From Methanocalculus sp. MSAO_Arc2 (GTDB lineage Archaea > Halobacteriota > Methanomicrobia > Methanomicrobiales > Methanocorpusculaceae): a stretch of 64,000 nucleotides of DNA. Of the stretch, positions 53,649 to 62,123 are shown piece after piece. The notes under the pieces are model-generated. The model had not been told where the DNA came from. It was given only the letters and a program-made list of their open reading frames with translations, and made no database searches. The stretch spans positions 1 to 64,000 of the forward strand of contig QZAC01000107.1 of the NCBI GenBank assembly GCA_003838065.1, read 5' to 3'. Position numbers and translations under genes: made by a program. Each line of letters begins with the position of its first letter. The stretch's first letter is position 1.

Positions 53649-54812
53649 TCAGCCTTTTTTCATCTGGAATTCATGCGCTTCAAGCGCTGCTTTTGCTCCT
53701 TCTCCGGCTGCGATGATGATCTGTTTACCCCTGATAGATGTGACGTCTCCTGCAGCAAAAATCCCTTCCACACTGGTATGGCAATCCTGGTCAACAATGA
53801 TCTCTCCCAGTTCATTCATCTCAAGGAACCCATTCAAAAACCCGGTATTTGGAATAAGTCCAATCTCAACAAAGATACCATCTACCATTATGCGCTCTGC
53901 CTCTCCAGTCGATCGATTTTTCACCGTGATCGAACGGACAAACTTATCCCCGCCGATCCGATGGACCTCATAGCCAGTATGCACAATGATATTGTTATGC
54001 TCATCCAGCTGGCCGGAAAAGACCTCGTCAGCCCGGATGCGGCTCCTGACGATTAGATGCACCTCCCGTGCAATCTTTGCCATCTCAATTGCTGTCTGGA
54101 TGGCAGAGTTGCCACCTCCTACAATCGCCACTGTTTTATCACGGTAGAGCGGGCCGTCACAGGTAGAACAGATCGAGAGGCCTTTTCCAAGATAGGTGCT
54201 CTCTCCCTCGACACCAAGCATCCGGGGGTGTTTTCCTGTTGCGATCACAACAGTACGAGTCGTATAGCTGAAACCAGATTCAGTCTCGATACCAAACCAA
54301 TCATCCTCTCTCTTCCAGATCCCGGAGACTCTATCAAGTTCGAGGTTGATACTCTGTGATTTTACCTGCTCTTCGAACTTCGCCATCAGTTCACTGCCGG
54401 TTATCATCAGGTATCCCATATAGTTTTCAATCGCCCAGCTCTCGTTAGACTGACCACCGATATTCTCAGAGATTACAAGAGTTTTCATCATCTTCCGTGC
54501 CGCATAGACAGCAGCTGTAAGACCCGCAGGACCTGCACCGATGATGATCAGATCATATTCATCATCTATCTGATCAGATCCAAAGATCTCGTTAAACCGC
54601 GTTGTATCAAACCCGACAATCACTTCACCATCGATGACGGTGACTGGCACTCCTCGCTGGCCAGAGATCTGGATCATCTCCTTTGCCGCCTCGATATTCT
54701 CCTTTTTCCCAACATCAATCGTGGTGAAATCAATTCCTCTCTTTCTGAGGAACGCTTTCACCATTGCGCAGTACGGACATCGCTCGGTCGAGTACACGGT
54801 GATAGTGCTCAT
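53649..54812 (-). CDS. Glutaredoxin-thioredoxin reductase fusion
   Basis: The 387-residue protein is a two-domain redox enzyme. Residues 1-78 form a glutaredoxin/NrdH-like domain (STITVYSTERCPYCAMVKAFLRKRG, active site CPYC at about 12-15, cis-Pro in RGVPVTVIDGE). Residues 86-387 are a low-molecular-weight thioredoxin reductase with FAD motif DLIIIGAGPAGLTAAVYAAR, redox centre CSTCDG, a second Rossmann motif VAIVGGGNSAIQTAIEMA and C-terminal GIFAAGDVT. The fusion suggests direct electron passage from FAD to the CPYC site. The reductant (NADPH or F420H2) cannot be decided by eye. It is tail-to-tail with tfrB. Confidence 0.92.
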   Translation of the reverse strand: MSTITVYSTERCPYCAMVKAFLRKRGIDFTTIDVGKKENIEAAKEMIQISGQRGVPVTVIDGEVIVGFDTTRFNEIFGSDQIDDEYDLIIIGAGPAGLTAAVYAARKMMKTLVISENIGGQSNESWAIENYMGYLMITGSELMAKFEEQVKSQSINLELDRVSGIWKREDDWFGIETESGFSYTTRTVVIATGKHPRMLGVEGESTYLGKGLSICSTCDGPLYRDKTVAIVGGGNSAIQTAIEMAKIAREVHLIVRSRIRADEVFSGQLDEHNNIIVHTGYEVHRIGGDKFVRSITVKNRSTGEAERIMVDGIFVEIGLIPNTGFLNGFLEMNELGEIIVDQDCHTSVEGIFAAGDVTSIRGKQIIIAAGEGAKAALEAHEFQMKKG

Positions 54813-54838
54813 ACTTCTTGCATTGCGTTTCCATCACA

Positions 54839-55876
54839 TTATCCTTTGGGAGCAGGAGTGTCACCGGGTGATTCTGCGACCATATCAAGCTCCCTGACCA
54901 GCATATGAAATCCACCGACAATCAGGGAGAGGAGGAAAGGTCCTAGGATGAACCCTACAATCCCCATAACGATCAATCCCCCAAAGAATCCAATGAAGAT
55001 GATGACTGCATTGATCTGTACCCTTTTCCCCATCAGCACAGGCCGGAGATACATATCAGTGAAGATACCAAGAAGCGGGTATCCGACGAAGAGGAGCAGG
55101 ATGAGTGTCCGGTAATCCCCAATCACAAGGCAATAGAGCCCAAGGAAAACGAGGAGCGCAGAAGGACCAAGAAAAGGAATGAAGGCAAAGATACCGCAAA
55201 GAATTGATAAAAAAACCCATTCCTCAAACCCGAGTAGCCAGAAGAATGGAATTGCCAGTAATAATGTAAGGATAGCGATGATAACATGGACAATATATAT
55301 TGAGTATAGTGTGTCAAAGGCTCTCCTCCATATCATCATAAGGTTTTCGCGGGATCGGTCAGGGATGATCCTGTTGATTTGTACACCAACATCAGGACCC
55401 AGATAGATGAAAAGAGAGAGGCATACAAAGAAGATTAAGAGGTCAAATGCTATACCCGGAATCATGACAATATACGAGTAGAGTGCATCTTCAGTAGATA
55501 TGAAAAGATTTTCTATCATTTTTTCAAATCCGAGATCTGGAAGCTGATGCAGGAAACTGCCTGCTGTACCGGTAAAACCTTTAATTATTGTATTGATGAG
55601 ATAGAGAAGATAATCCAGATTATTGTAGAGCGTATGGATGGTGAGTGTGACTCCCAGGAGACCCAGCATTACAACCAGGAGTGTGAGAACAAATGCTGAG
55701 ATGGCAGGGGATATTGATGAGATGAGCTTTTCATGATAGGGGATCAAAACGATCGCAAGCGAAAGGGCAAGCACCACTACTTTCAGAAGCGGAAAAAATA
55801 CAATAAATGTCAGCAGGATGATCAGAGCGACAACGCCAAGAGAGACACGATCGATTGATTCCCACTGCAGAGTCAC
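54839..55876 (-). CDS. AI-2E-family transporter-like membrane protein
   Basis: The 345-residue protein has about eight helices. A pair lies at the N-terminus, and a long amphipathic extracellular or cytosolic stretch around residues 90-150 includes FEKMIENLFISTEDALYSYIVMIPG. The C-terminal cluster contains LSILCGIFAFIPFLGPSALLVFLGLYCL and YLRPVLMGKRVQINAVIIFIGFFGGL, both typical of the AI-2E/UPF0118 family. Family members include Na+/H+ antiporters and putative exporters, so no substrate is named. It lies between the rubrerythrin and thioredoxin reductase genes on one strand. Confidence 0.88.
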   Translation of the reverse strand: MTLQWESIDRVSLGVVALIILLTFIVFFPLLKVVVLALSLAIVLIPYHEKLISSISPAISAFVLTLLVVMLGLLGVTLTIHTLYNNLDYLLYLINTIIKGFTGTAGSFLHQLPDLGFEKMIENLFISTEDALYSYIVMIPGIAFDLLIFFVCLSLFIYLGPDVGVQINRIIPDRSRENLMMIWRRAFDTLYSIYIVHVIIAILTLLLAIPFFWLLGFEEWVFLSILCGIFAFIPFLGPSALLVFLGLYCLVIGDYRTLILLLFVGYPLLGIFTDMYLRPVLMGKRVQINAVIIFIGFFGGLIVMGIVGFILGPFLLSLIVGGFHMLVRELDMVAESPGDTPAPKG

Positions 55877-55954
55877 AATACCTGCGTAGGAAGAGATTGA
55901 TAATAAGCTTTTCTTGTCTCGGGCATTAATTGGGAAAAGAGAGGTTGTTGGGAT

Positions 55955-56455
55955 TTATTCTACTGGCAGGAAACTGGCTCCCGGAACACCGCAGATCGGG
56001 CACTTCTCGGGAACCTCATCAAGAGCGATGTTTCCACAGACCGGACAGAGTTTCACCTCACCGGCACTGAGATCCTCTCCCTTTGAAACCGCTTCGAGTG
56101 CTTTTTTATAGTAGTCAGCATGCACCTCTTCTGCCTTCATTGCATGGGTAAAGGTGATCTCGGCGTCTTTTCTCCCCTCAGCCTTCGCCCGTTCAATGAA
56201 TTCTGGGTACATGGTCATGAATTCGTGTGTTTCTCCCTCAATACCAGACGAGAGATTGTCTGCCGTTGATTGGATCAACCCTGCAATCCTGAGGAGACGA
56301 CGTGCGTGAATCTCTTCTGCCTGGGAAGCTGCACGAAATAGACGTGCCACATTGGCTAGTCCCTCTTCCTTAGCCTTTTCAGCAAAGATCGCATATTTTC
56401 TGTTCGCCTGCGACTCGCCTGCGAACGCTTCCATGATATCTTCTTCTGTTGCCAT
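55955..56455 (-). CDS. rbr: Rubrerythrin
   Basis: Rubrerythrin reduces hydrogen peroxide in anaerobes. Of 166 residues, the first 130 form the di-iron four-helix bundle, with ExxH-type ligands visible in AGESQANRKYAIFAEKAKEEG, QAEEIHARRLLR and MKAEEVHADYYKKALEA. The last 35 form a rubredoxin domain (CPVCGNIALDEVPEKCPICGVPG). It starts a minus-strand group continuing with the AI-2E-type protein and the thioredoxin reductase fusion. Confidence 0.96.
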   Translation of the reverse strand: MATEEDIMEAFAGESQANRKYAIFAEKAKEEGLANVARLFRAASQAEEIHARRLLRIAGLIQSTADNLSSGIEGETHEFMTMYPEFIERAKAEGRKDAEITFTHAMKAEEVHADYYKKALEAVSKGEDLSAGEVKLCPVCGNIALDEVPEKCPICGVPGASFLPVE

Positions 56456-56543
56456 AGCAGATCAATAGCATCTGATCAAGAAAAATGTTTTGAATGTACC
56501 GAACGACATGCTTAACCCAAACCATCCCAAATACTATAGTTAT

Positions 56544-57224
56544 ATGAAAATTCAAACGGTACCACGTCTTTTACGGGAGATTCCCGAGATTGACAGGCCG
56601 CGCGAGCGGATCAGGTCAAGAGGCGCCCCTGCGCTCTCCAACCAGGAGCTTATTGCAGCAATCATCGGCCGTGGCGTCAGAGGCCATGATGTATCGGCAC
56701 TTGCAACAGAGATCTGCTGCTGCCTTGATAAGTGGGGGCTCTCAGTCTCATGTGACGACCTGACAGCAATCCCGGGTGTTGGCGAGGCAAAAGCATGTCA
56801 GATTCTTGCCGCATTTGAACTCACACGGAGGTATCAGAATACCTGTTTTCGACCCAAAGTCACTTCGCCGGAGGAGGCACTCCCTTTTGCTGAGGATATT
56901 CGGCATGAACAGCAGGAACATGTCATCTGCATCAGTTTAAACGGAGCACATGAACTGATAAAAAAGAGAATTATCACCAAAGGAATCCTGAACCAGAGCC
57001 AGATTCATCCCCGCGAGGTCTTTGCCGATGCGATCACCGACCGTGCTGCTTCGATCATCCTGATGCATAATCATCCATCAGGAAACGTGGTACCGAGTTC
57101 TGATGATATTGCCGTTACAAAAAAGCTCTCTCAGGCCGGGGATGTCCTTGGGATCCGCCTCATTGATCACATTATCGTCTCAGAGAGGGGGTTTTGTTCA
57201 CTCCACCAGGAGGGTTATTTCTGA
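56544..57224 (+). CDS. radC: RadC/JAB-domain protein
   Basis: From the ATG at 56544 (MKIQTVPRLLREIPEIDRPRERI) the protein has 226 residues; upstream ATGs in frame are less family-like. It has a helix-hairpin-helix (LTAIPGVGEAKACQILAAFELTRR) and a C-terminal JAMM metal site (ILMHNHPSGNVVPSSDD). RadC proteins were named for DNA repair, but their biochemical role is unproven. The 3' end overlaps the convergent flavoprotein gene by 10 bases. Confidence 0.92.
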   Translation: MKIQTVPRLLREIPEIDRPRERIRSRGAPALSNQELIAAIIGRGVRGHDVSALATEICCCLDKWGLSVSCDDLTAIPGVGEAKACQILAAFELTRRYQNTCFRPKVTSPEEALPFAEDIRHEQQEHVICISLNGAHELIKKRIITKGILNQSQIHPREVFADAITDRAASIILMHNHPSGNVVPSSDDIAVTKKLSQAGDVLGIRLIDHIIVSERGFCSLHQEGYF

Positions 57225-57838
57225 GCCTGTATCACTTCTGATTTCGCTTTTTGTATCGCTTCTGCGAGGGCATATCCTTTTGCATATGCTTCTCCCAATA
57301 CTTCAGGACGCAAAGCAAGATCCTGAATGGTATCCATATCATCACGGAGCACGGTATCAGAGAGCGGGCAGTCGATGATCTCCCCAAGGGCATGCATCGT
57401 CTGGAGAAGACCGGCAAACAGGTTCTTAATATTCATTCCTGCAATAGAGAGAAGGAGCATCCTCCTGACTTTCCTCTGCTCAGGAGTAATCAAAGGCTCC
57501 TTTCGCTCATACTTAGCCATGTAAAAAACCTGGAACCGGTCAATAAATGACTTGAGCGCACCGGGCACACCCATCGTCATCACAGGGGTTGCAACAATCA
57601 GGCCATCAGCTTCCCTGATCATGTCGTAATATTCCTGCATCTCATCCTTGATTGCACAGGCGGGCATTTTTTTGCAGGCAAATATCTCCATGCACGGTTT
57701 TATCTGGAGGCCGGGCACCCAGACAGTCCTGACAGCGCACCCGGAATCTTCTGCTCCGCGTATAGCTTCCTGGAGAAGTTTTGCGGTATTTCCTTCTCTT
57801 CTCGGGCTTCCAAGAAGAGCAACCAGACGGCATTCCAT
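57215..57838 (-). CDS. NADPH-dependent FMN reductase/iron-sulfur flavoprotein-like
   Basis: The 207-residue flavodoxin-fold protein starts MECRLVALLGSPRREGNTAKLLQEAI, the FMN phosphate-binding loop SxRxxGNT. ADGLIVATPVMTMGVPGALKSFIDR contributes the isoalloxazine contacts. Cysteines at IKPCMEIFACKKMPACAIKDEM sit where iron-sulfur flavoproteins (Isf) of methanogens bind a cluster. The spacing is close to the compact Isf motif, so a [4Fe-4S] site is possible. Isf proteins reduce O2 and peroxide in Methanosarcina, which would suit the surrounding redox genes. Confidence 0.85.
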   Translation of the reverse strand: MECRLVALLGSPRREGNTAKLLQEAIRGAEDSGCAVRTVWVPGLQIKPCMEIFACKKMPACAIKDEMQEYYDMIREADGLIVATPVMTMGVPGALKSFIDRFQVFYMAKYERKEPLITPEQRKVRRMLLLSIAGMNIKNLFAGLLQTMHALGEIIDCPLSDTVLRDDMDTIQDLALRPEVLGEAYAKGYALAEAIQKAKSEVIQAQK

Positions 57839-57912
57839 GTGACCTAATCGTGATCAACCCTGATAAAAGTGTTGAATCCGTAACCCCCAATGTATCTGGT
57901 CACCTTCACAAT

Positions 57913-57922
57913 AGTTAAATAT
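57913..57922 (+). promoter_or_regulatory. Promoter of the small redox cluster
   Basis: AGTTAAATAT is a TATA-like element about 35-44 bases before the next ATG. The ribosome-binding context ATTTGGTGAAC before that ATG is repeated almost identically before the desulforedoxin-like gene at 58258. Confidence 0.45.
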
Positions 57923-57956
57923 CGGCAAGACCCATTCTGGATTTGGTGAACGACGA

Positions 57957-58193
57957 ATGTCTAATCCAGAAGGTCACATTGTGAAAGCAGGAACAAAAGC
58001 ACAGCCCGGAAAGTATGTCTGCATCGACTGTGGTGCAGAGATGACGCTCCCAAAGGTCGAAGAAGACCTGAGAAAATGCCCAACCTGCGAATGTGCAGAG
58101 TACCAGTGTTTCCCGATGACACACATCAGGCCCGACATTAAGACTGCAGAAGATGTAAACAAGCCTCCAAAACGCGGCGAATCAAACATTTGA
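57957..58193 (+). CDS. Rubredoxin-like zinc-ribbon protein
   Basis: This 78-residue protein has one metal-binding ribbon, YVCIDCGAEMTLPKVEEDLRKCPTCECAEYQC at about 21-52. It contains two CxxC pairs plus two extra cysteines. The spacing between the pairs is like that of zinc ribbons and short rubredoxins. The N-terminus is short (MSNPEGHIVKAGTKAQPGK), and the C-terminal tail of about 25 residues is polar. It heads a plus-strand group of small redox genes ending with peroxiredoxin. Whether it binds Fe or Zn is not decidable here. Confidence 0.8.
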   Translation: MSNPEGHIVKAGTKAQPGKYVCIDCGAEMTLPKVEEDLRKCPTCECAEYQCFPMTHIRPDIKTAEDVNKPPKRGESNI

Positions 58194-58257
58194 ATCCTGC
58201 ATAACAATTATACAGGAGAGAACCGCTTGAAGAGAAAAAAATAATTTGGTGAACATT

Positions 58258-58383
58258 ATGGTAAATGTAAGCGATGAAGGGCAGGTCTTCATATGCGAGA
58301 TCTGCGGAAATGTCGTCGAAGTCAAAGAAGTTGGCGGCGGCGAATTAATCTGTTGCGGCCAGCCCATGGAACTGCAGGAGTGA
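58258..58383 (+). CDS. Desulforedoxin-like protein (41 residues)
   Basis: This tiny protein has the desulforedoxin signature: FICEICGNVVEVKEVGGGELICCGQPMELQE, with CxxCG and an adjacent CCGxPM. Such sites bind one Fe(S-Cys)4 and also form the N-terminal domain of desulfoferrodoxin (superoxide reductase). The ATG at 58258 is preceded by the GGTGA site in ATTTGGTGAAC. The superoxide-reducing neelaredoxin domain is missing, so this is a stand-alone electron-transfer module. It lies 5 bases before the CMD-family gene. Confidence 0.85.
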   Translation: MVNVSDEGQVFICEICGNVVEVKEVGGGELICCGQPMELQE

Positions 58384-58388
58384 GTGCC

Positions 58389-58742
58389 ATGGGCAAACAG
58401 GCAGATGATCTCAAGTCACTGGAAGAAAAAATCGGGAAAGTTCCGGTCTTCTTTCGTGAATTGATGGAGAAAGAGCCTGAAATGGCAGAAATGGTCCTGA
58501 AATTTGACCAGCACATCTGGGCAGATGGCGCCCTTGACCGAAAAACCAAGAAGGTGATTGCGATCGCAATTGCAGCTGCTCTCAGGGATGAACATGCGGT
58601 TCGCGCCCAGCTTGCAGGTGCAAAGAACCTCGGGGTTACCAGGGAGCAGATTGAAGAAGGCCTCCGGGTCACCTTCATGCTCTCCGGCATGCCCGCATAT
58701 GTCCATGGAAAAGCTGCAATGGAAGAAGTTATGAAAAAGTGA
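58389..58742 (+). CDS. Carboxymuconolactone decarboxylase (CMD/AhpD)-family protein
   Basis: This small helical protein has 117 residues from MGKQADDLKSLEEKIGKVPVFFRELMEKEPEMAEMVLKFDQHIWADGALDRKTKKVIAIAIAAALRDEHAV. A GTG three codons upstream is an alternative start. The AhpD/CMD core helix pair is clear (LDRKTKKVIAIAIAAAL and QLAGAKNLGVTREQIEEGLRVTFM). The peroxidase-type CxxC before the conserved histidine is absent: the sequence reads RDEHAVRAQL, so disulfide chemistry is unlikely. It overlaps the peroxiredoxin reading frame by GTGA. Confidence 0.88.
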   Translation: MGKQADDLKSLEEKIGKVPVFFRELMEKEPEMAEMVLKFDQHIWADGALDRKTKKVIAIAIAAALRDEHAVRAQLAGAKNLGVTREQIEEGLRVTFMLSGMPAYVHGKAAMEEVMKK

Positions 58743-58747
58743 TTGTT

Positions 58748-59413
58748 ATGTGTGAAGATATGGGTATCTACTGTGATTGTGCACCTGCCATGCCAAGGAT
58801 CGGAGAAGTTGCACCCGATTTTGAGGCGGTTACAACACAGGGAATGATGAAGCTCTCAGATTACCGGGACAAGAAATGGGTGATTCTCTTTTCACACCCG
58901 GCGGACTTCACGCCGGTCTGCACAACTGAATTCATGGCACTTGCAGAAGCGGACACCGAATTTCAGAAACTCAATGCCCAGCTTGTCGGTCTCTCTATTG
59001 ACAGCATCCACTCCCATCTCGCATGGGTAAGGAATATCAAAGAGAAGATGGGAGTAACAATCCCGTTTCCGGTGATCGCTGATCTTGACATGAAAGTTGC
59101 ATCGCTCTTTGGTATGGTCCATCCAGACCAGAGCACCACAGCTGCCGTCCGTGCTGTCTTCTATATAGACCCATCGATGGTTATCCGGGGCATCCTGTAT
59201 TATCCGCTCTCAAATGGCCGCTATATCCCCGAACTTGTCCGCCTCTTAAAAGCATTCCAGACAAGTGACAGATATAGTGTAGCTACACCCGCCAACTGGC
59301 AGCCGGGAGACAAGGTCGTGGTACCACCGCCAAAGACGGTTGAACAGGCAGAGATCCGTGACAGGGAGGGATACGAGTGCAAAGACTGGTATCTCTGCTT
59401 CAAGGAGATCTAA
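58748..59413 (+). CDS. Peroxiredoxin (Prx6-type, archaeal)
   Basis: This enzyme reduces peroxides by an active-site thiol. The protein has 221 residues from the ATG at 58748; a GTG at 58739 overlapping the previous stop is also possible. The peroxidatic cysteine lies in HPADFTPVCTTEF near residue 57. The long C-terminal domain ends GYECKDWYLCFKEI, with two further cysteines placed as in archaeal thioredoxin peroxidases. An N-terminal extension MCEDMGIYCDCAPAM carries three more cysteines, which is unusual. It ends the small redox cluster. Confidence 0.95.
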   Translation: MCEDMGIYCDCAPAMPRIGEVAPDFEAVTTQGMMKLSDYRDKKWVILFSHPADFTPVCTTEFMALAEADTEFQKLNAQLVGLSIDSIHSHLAWVRNIKEKMGVTIPFPVIADLDMKVASLFGMVHPDQSTTAAVRAVFYIDPSMVIRGILYYPLSNGRYIPELVRLLKAFQTSDRYSVATPANWQPGDKVVVPPPKTVEQAEIRDREGYECKDWYLCFKEI

Positions 59414-59415
59414 CC

Positions 59416-59423
59416 TTTTTTTT
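59416..59423 (+). terminator. T-tract terminator after the peroxiredoxin gene
   Basis: Eight consecutive T begin two bases after the stop codon region. This is the expected archaeal termination signal for the redox cluster. Confidence 0.6.
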
Positions 59424-59503
59424 CCATTTCATACAAAGAGAGAAATCTCATTCCCTGAATAATACTGGGAGGAAGAATACTATCACAAGGTGTTTCCGGT
59501 ATT

Positions 59504-60088
59504 ATGTGTTCACGCTATACTCTCATAGGAACAAAAATACTCGCTGAGCGGTTTTCTGTGCCTGAGCCTGCTCAACGATTTAATGCCGCACCCGGCCAGC
59601 TCCTCCCGATCATAACAACCAATCATCAGCTGCACACTGCGGTCTTTGGTGTCCCGCGGCATGACGGATCACGGCAGATTAATACACGATTGGAAAGTCT
59701 GGAAGGTACAAAATATCTCAGAGGAGAGCGCTGCGCAATCCCTGCAACCGGATTTTATGAATGGAAACAGGAAGGAGTAAGAAAACAGCCCTATTATTTT
59801 TTCTTTCCTGGTTCTGTGATTGTATCATTTGCAGGCATGTATTTCAACGATACGAATGCATTCAGTATCATCACGACTGATGCAGCCGATCCGGTTCGCC
59901 AGATCCATTCCAGAATGCCATACATCCTTTCCCCATCCGGTGAAGTAGCATGGATATACGGTATGAATCCGGTACCGATTGTGGAAAAGATGGAGATGGT
60001 GGCAGTATCGCGGCGCGTTAACGATCCGGCTGCACCAGATGAGCCTTCCCTCATCGAGCCGGCAGAACAGGCTCATTCCTGGTGGTAG
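59504..60088 (+). CDS. SRAP-domain protein (HMCES/YedK-like)
   Basis: Proteins of this family protect abasic sites in single-stranded DNA by forming a thiazolidine cross-link through Cys2. The 194 residues begin MCSRYTLIG, with Cys2 directly after the initiator. FNAAPGQ supplies the asparagine position. ARL/NTRLESL, CAIPATGFYEWK (catalytic Glu) and IHSRMPYIL (His) follow in family order. The length is normal for short prokaryotic SRAP proteins. It overlaps or nearly abuts the ADP-ribosylglycohydrolase gene downstream. Confidence 0.93.
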   Translation: MCSRYTLIGTKILAERFSVPEPAQRFNAAPGQLLPIITTNHQLHTAVFGVPRHDGSRQINTRLESLEGTKYLRGERCAIPATGFYEWKQEGVRKQPYYFFFPGSVIVSFAGMYFNDTNAFSIITTDAADPVRQIHSRMPYILSPSGEVAWIYGMNPVPIVEKMEMVAVSRRVNDPAAPDEPSLIEPAEQAHSWW

Positions 60089-60144
60089 CCCTTCCACCGA
60101 AGCGGCCAGCAAGGGTTATCATCTTGAAGAGCAACTCTCATCAG

Positions 60145-61059
60145 ATGCTTGAACAATATAAAGGATGTCTCCTTGGGGCAGCTCTCGGGGATGCACTCGG
60201 CATGCCGAATGAAACAGCACCCCCCCGCCTTCATGCACCTCTCCGTGGGTTCCGGAAGGCATATAAAGGTCATCCAAATGATTCACTTGCGCCGGGCCAG
60301 TATACTGACGATACCCAGATAATGATGATTGCCGGTACACTTATTGCGGGTTCTGGGTTTTCACAAGATGCATATGCAACCGCTTTGAAGGACCTCTCAG
60401 ATTCCGGCAGGTTCCGGTTCCCTGATTCCGCAATTCATGCCTTCTGCGAGCGTCTCAAAAGCCGGCCCTGGAAAGAAGCGGCAGTTCATTCTGCAACCGC
60501 TGGGTGTATTCCGCTTGCTGTGCCATTTGCGCTCGCATATACCGATCCAATCGAATGCACTGAACGGCTCATCGTCGCATGCAGCGTTACCCATAATCAT
60601 CCGGGCGCCCTCGCCGGCGCGGTAACCGTTGCCACTCTGATCCGATCGACTTTGGCCGGCGAGTCATCACCGCTTCTTCATGCGGCAGAAACCGCTTTGC
60701 GTGAGGATGAACTCCTGGGAGTTCGGGTTAGAGAAGCTCTCCGTCTGGCAAATGAAGAAGGAATAAGTATCCAGGGGGCGTATGAGCGTCTCGGAAGCGA
60801 TATTTCAGTCTATCAGACAATCCCCCTCGCTTTCTTCCTCTCTGCACGGATCCAGGACCCTGACAAGCTCCTTTCAATAGCATCCCATACAGGAGGAAAC
60901 GCAGATACCATGGGATTCATCTGTGGTGCCTATATCGGTGCGAAACTCGGTAAGTCCGGGCTCCCGGCAGACCTTCTGGAGAAGCTGGAATCGCGCGATG
61001 AGATCGAAAGGCTGGGAATTGACCTCCTCGGGCGCACTGAAGACGACAGTACCGGCTGA
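60145..61059 (+). CDS. ADP-ribosylglycohydrolase (DraG/ARH family)
   Basis: This enzyme removes ADP-ribose from proteins, nucleic acids or small molecules using two Mg2+ ions. From MLEQYKGCLLGAALGDALGMPNE it has 304 residues; the frame stays open upstream to 60082, with GTG and TTG alternatives. Metal ligands appear in QYTDDTQIMM near residue 50 and in SHTGGNADTMGFICGAYIGAKLG near 250. The target is not known. DraG controls nitrogenase in some microbes, while other members act in DNA-damage pathways. Confidence 0.9.
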   Translation: MLEQYKGCLLGAALGDALGMPNETAPPRLHAPLRGFRKAYKGHPNDSLAPGQYTDDTQIMMIAGTLIAGSGFSQDAYATALKDLSDSGRFRFPDSAIHAFCERLKSRPWKEAAVHSATAGCIPLAVPFALAYTDPIECTERLIVACSVTHNHPGALAGAVTVATLIRSTLAGESSPLLHAAETALREDELLGVRVREALRLANEEGISIQGAYERLGSDISVYQTIPLAFFLSARIQDPDKLLSIASHTGGNADTMGFICGAYIGAKLGKSGLPADLLEKLESRDEIERLGIDLLGRTEDDSTG

Positions 61060-61121
61060 ATATGGTTGTTCAGCACCCGCCACCATAAAACCCTTTATCC
61101 TGTGTCTGCAAGATAGCATGT

Positions 61122-62114
61122 ATGGATATTGCGATCATCGGTGCGTCCGGATACGCGGGCGGCGATCTGATGCGGTTGATTGCCCTGCACCCTCATGCAG
61201 AGCTTGTCTGTGCCACATCCCGAAAGCTGGAAGGAACAGCTGTCTCTCTTGATCAGCCACACCTGAAGGGTTTTGTTGATCTCAACTACACAAACCCGGG
61301 TGCAGATGACATCGATGCGGATGTTGTCTTTCTTGCAGTCCCCCATACTGTTGCTATGGGCTATGCAGGGTCACTTCACACTCGTGGGATCAAAACAATT
61401 GATCTCTCTGCAGATTATCGGCTTCCACAGGAGATATATGAAAAAATATACGGAGTCTCCCACACAGCATATTTCGAAGCACCGTACGGCATCCCTGAGC
61501 TCCACCGTGATGAAATCCGTGGGGCATCCTTTATCGCAAACCCCGGTTGTTTTCCAACAGGTGCGATACTTGCGGCAGCTCCCGTTGCAGATCTTGCACG
61601 CAGCATCATCTTTGATTCAAAAACCGGTGTTTCGGGAGCCGGAGACACCGTATCTGAAACAACCCATTATCCAAATGTAGCAGATAACATCGGCCCGTAT
61701 AAATGGACAGCCCACCGTCACCTCTCTGAGATGGAACTTGAGATTGCCAGACTTGGATCAAGAGCGAGCGTCCATTTCACCCCACACCTTGTCCCGGTGA
61801 CACGAGGTATCCTGACAACGGCTCATATCATCACTGAGCGGCCGGTGACACCAGATGAAATCAGGAGACTCTATCGGTATATGTATCAGCATGAACCCTT
61901 CATCCGACTCCAGGCACCGGGACTGGCGAACGTCCGTGGGACAAACTTCTGTGACATCGCATTCGAGGTCGAAGAGGGGGGGCGGAGAATCGTTGCTATC
62001 TCTGCAATCGATAACCTGATGAAAGGAGCAAGCGGCCAGGCAGTACAGAATATGAACATCATCTGTGGGTTTGATGAAACTGCCGGTCTCCTCTTCCCTG
62101 CAGCTGCACCATGA
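61122..62114 (+). CDS. argC: N-acetyl-gamma-glutamyl-phosphate reductase
   Basis: ArgC catalyses the third step of arginine synthesis, reducing N-acetylglutamyl phosphate with NADPH. The 330 residues start [28 protein letters not shown], the NADP-binding loop. The catalytic cysteine is in [15 protein letters not shown] near residue 149. It is the first gene of an argC-CBS-argJ-argB cluster, with ATAAAACCCTTTATCC upstream as a possible promoter. Confidence 0.97.
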   Translation: MDIAIIGASGYAGGDLMRLIALHPHAELVCATSRKLEGTAVSLDQPHLKGFVDLNYTNPGADDIDADVVFLAVPHTVAMGYAGSLHTRGIKTIDLSADYRLPQEIYEKIYGVSHTAYFEAPYGIPELHRDEIRGASFIANPGCFPTGAILAAAPVADLARSIIFDSKTGVSGAGDTVSETTHYPNVADNIGPYKWTAHRHLSEMELEIARLGSRASVHFTPHLVPVTRGILTTAHIITERPVTPDEIRRLYRYMYQHEPFIRLQAPGLANVRGTNFCDIAFEVEEGGRRIVAISAIDNLMKGASGQAVQNMNIICGFDETAGLLFPAAAP

Positions 62115-62123
62115 GGTATACAT

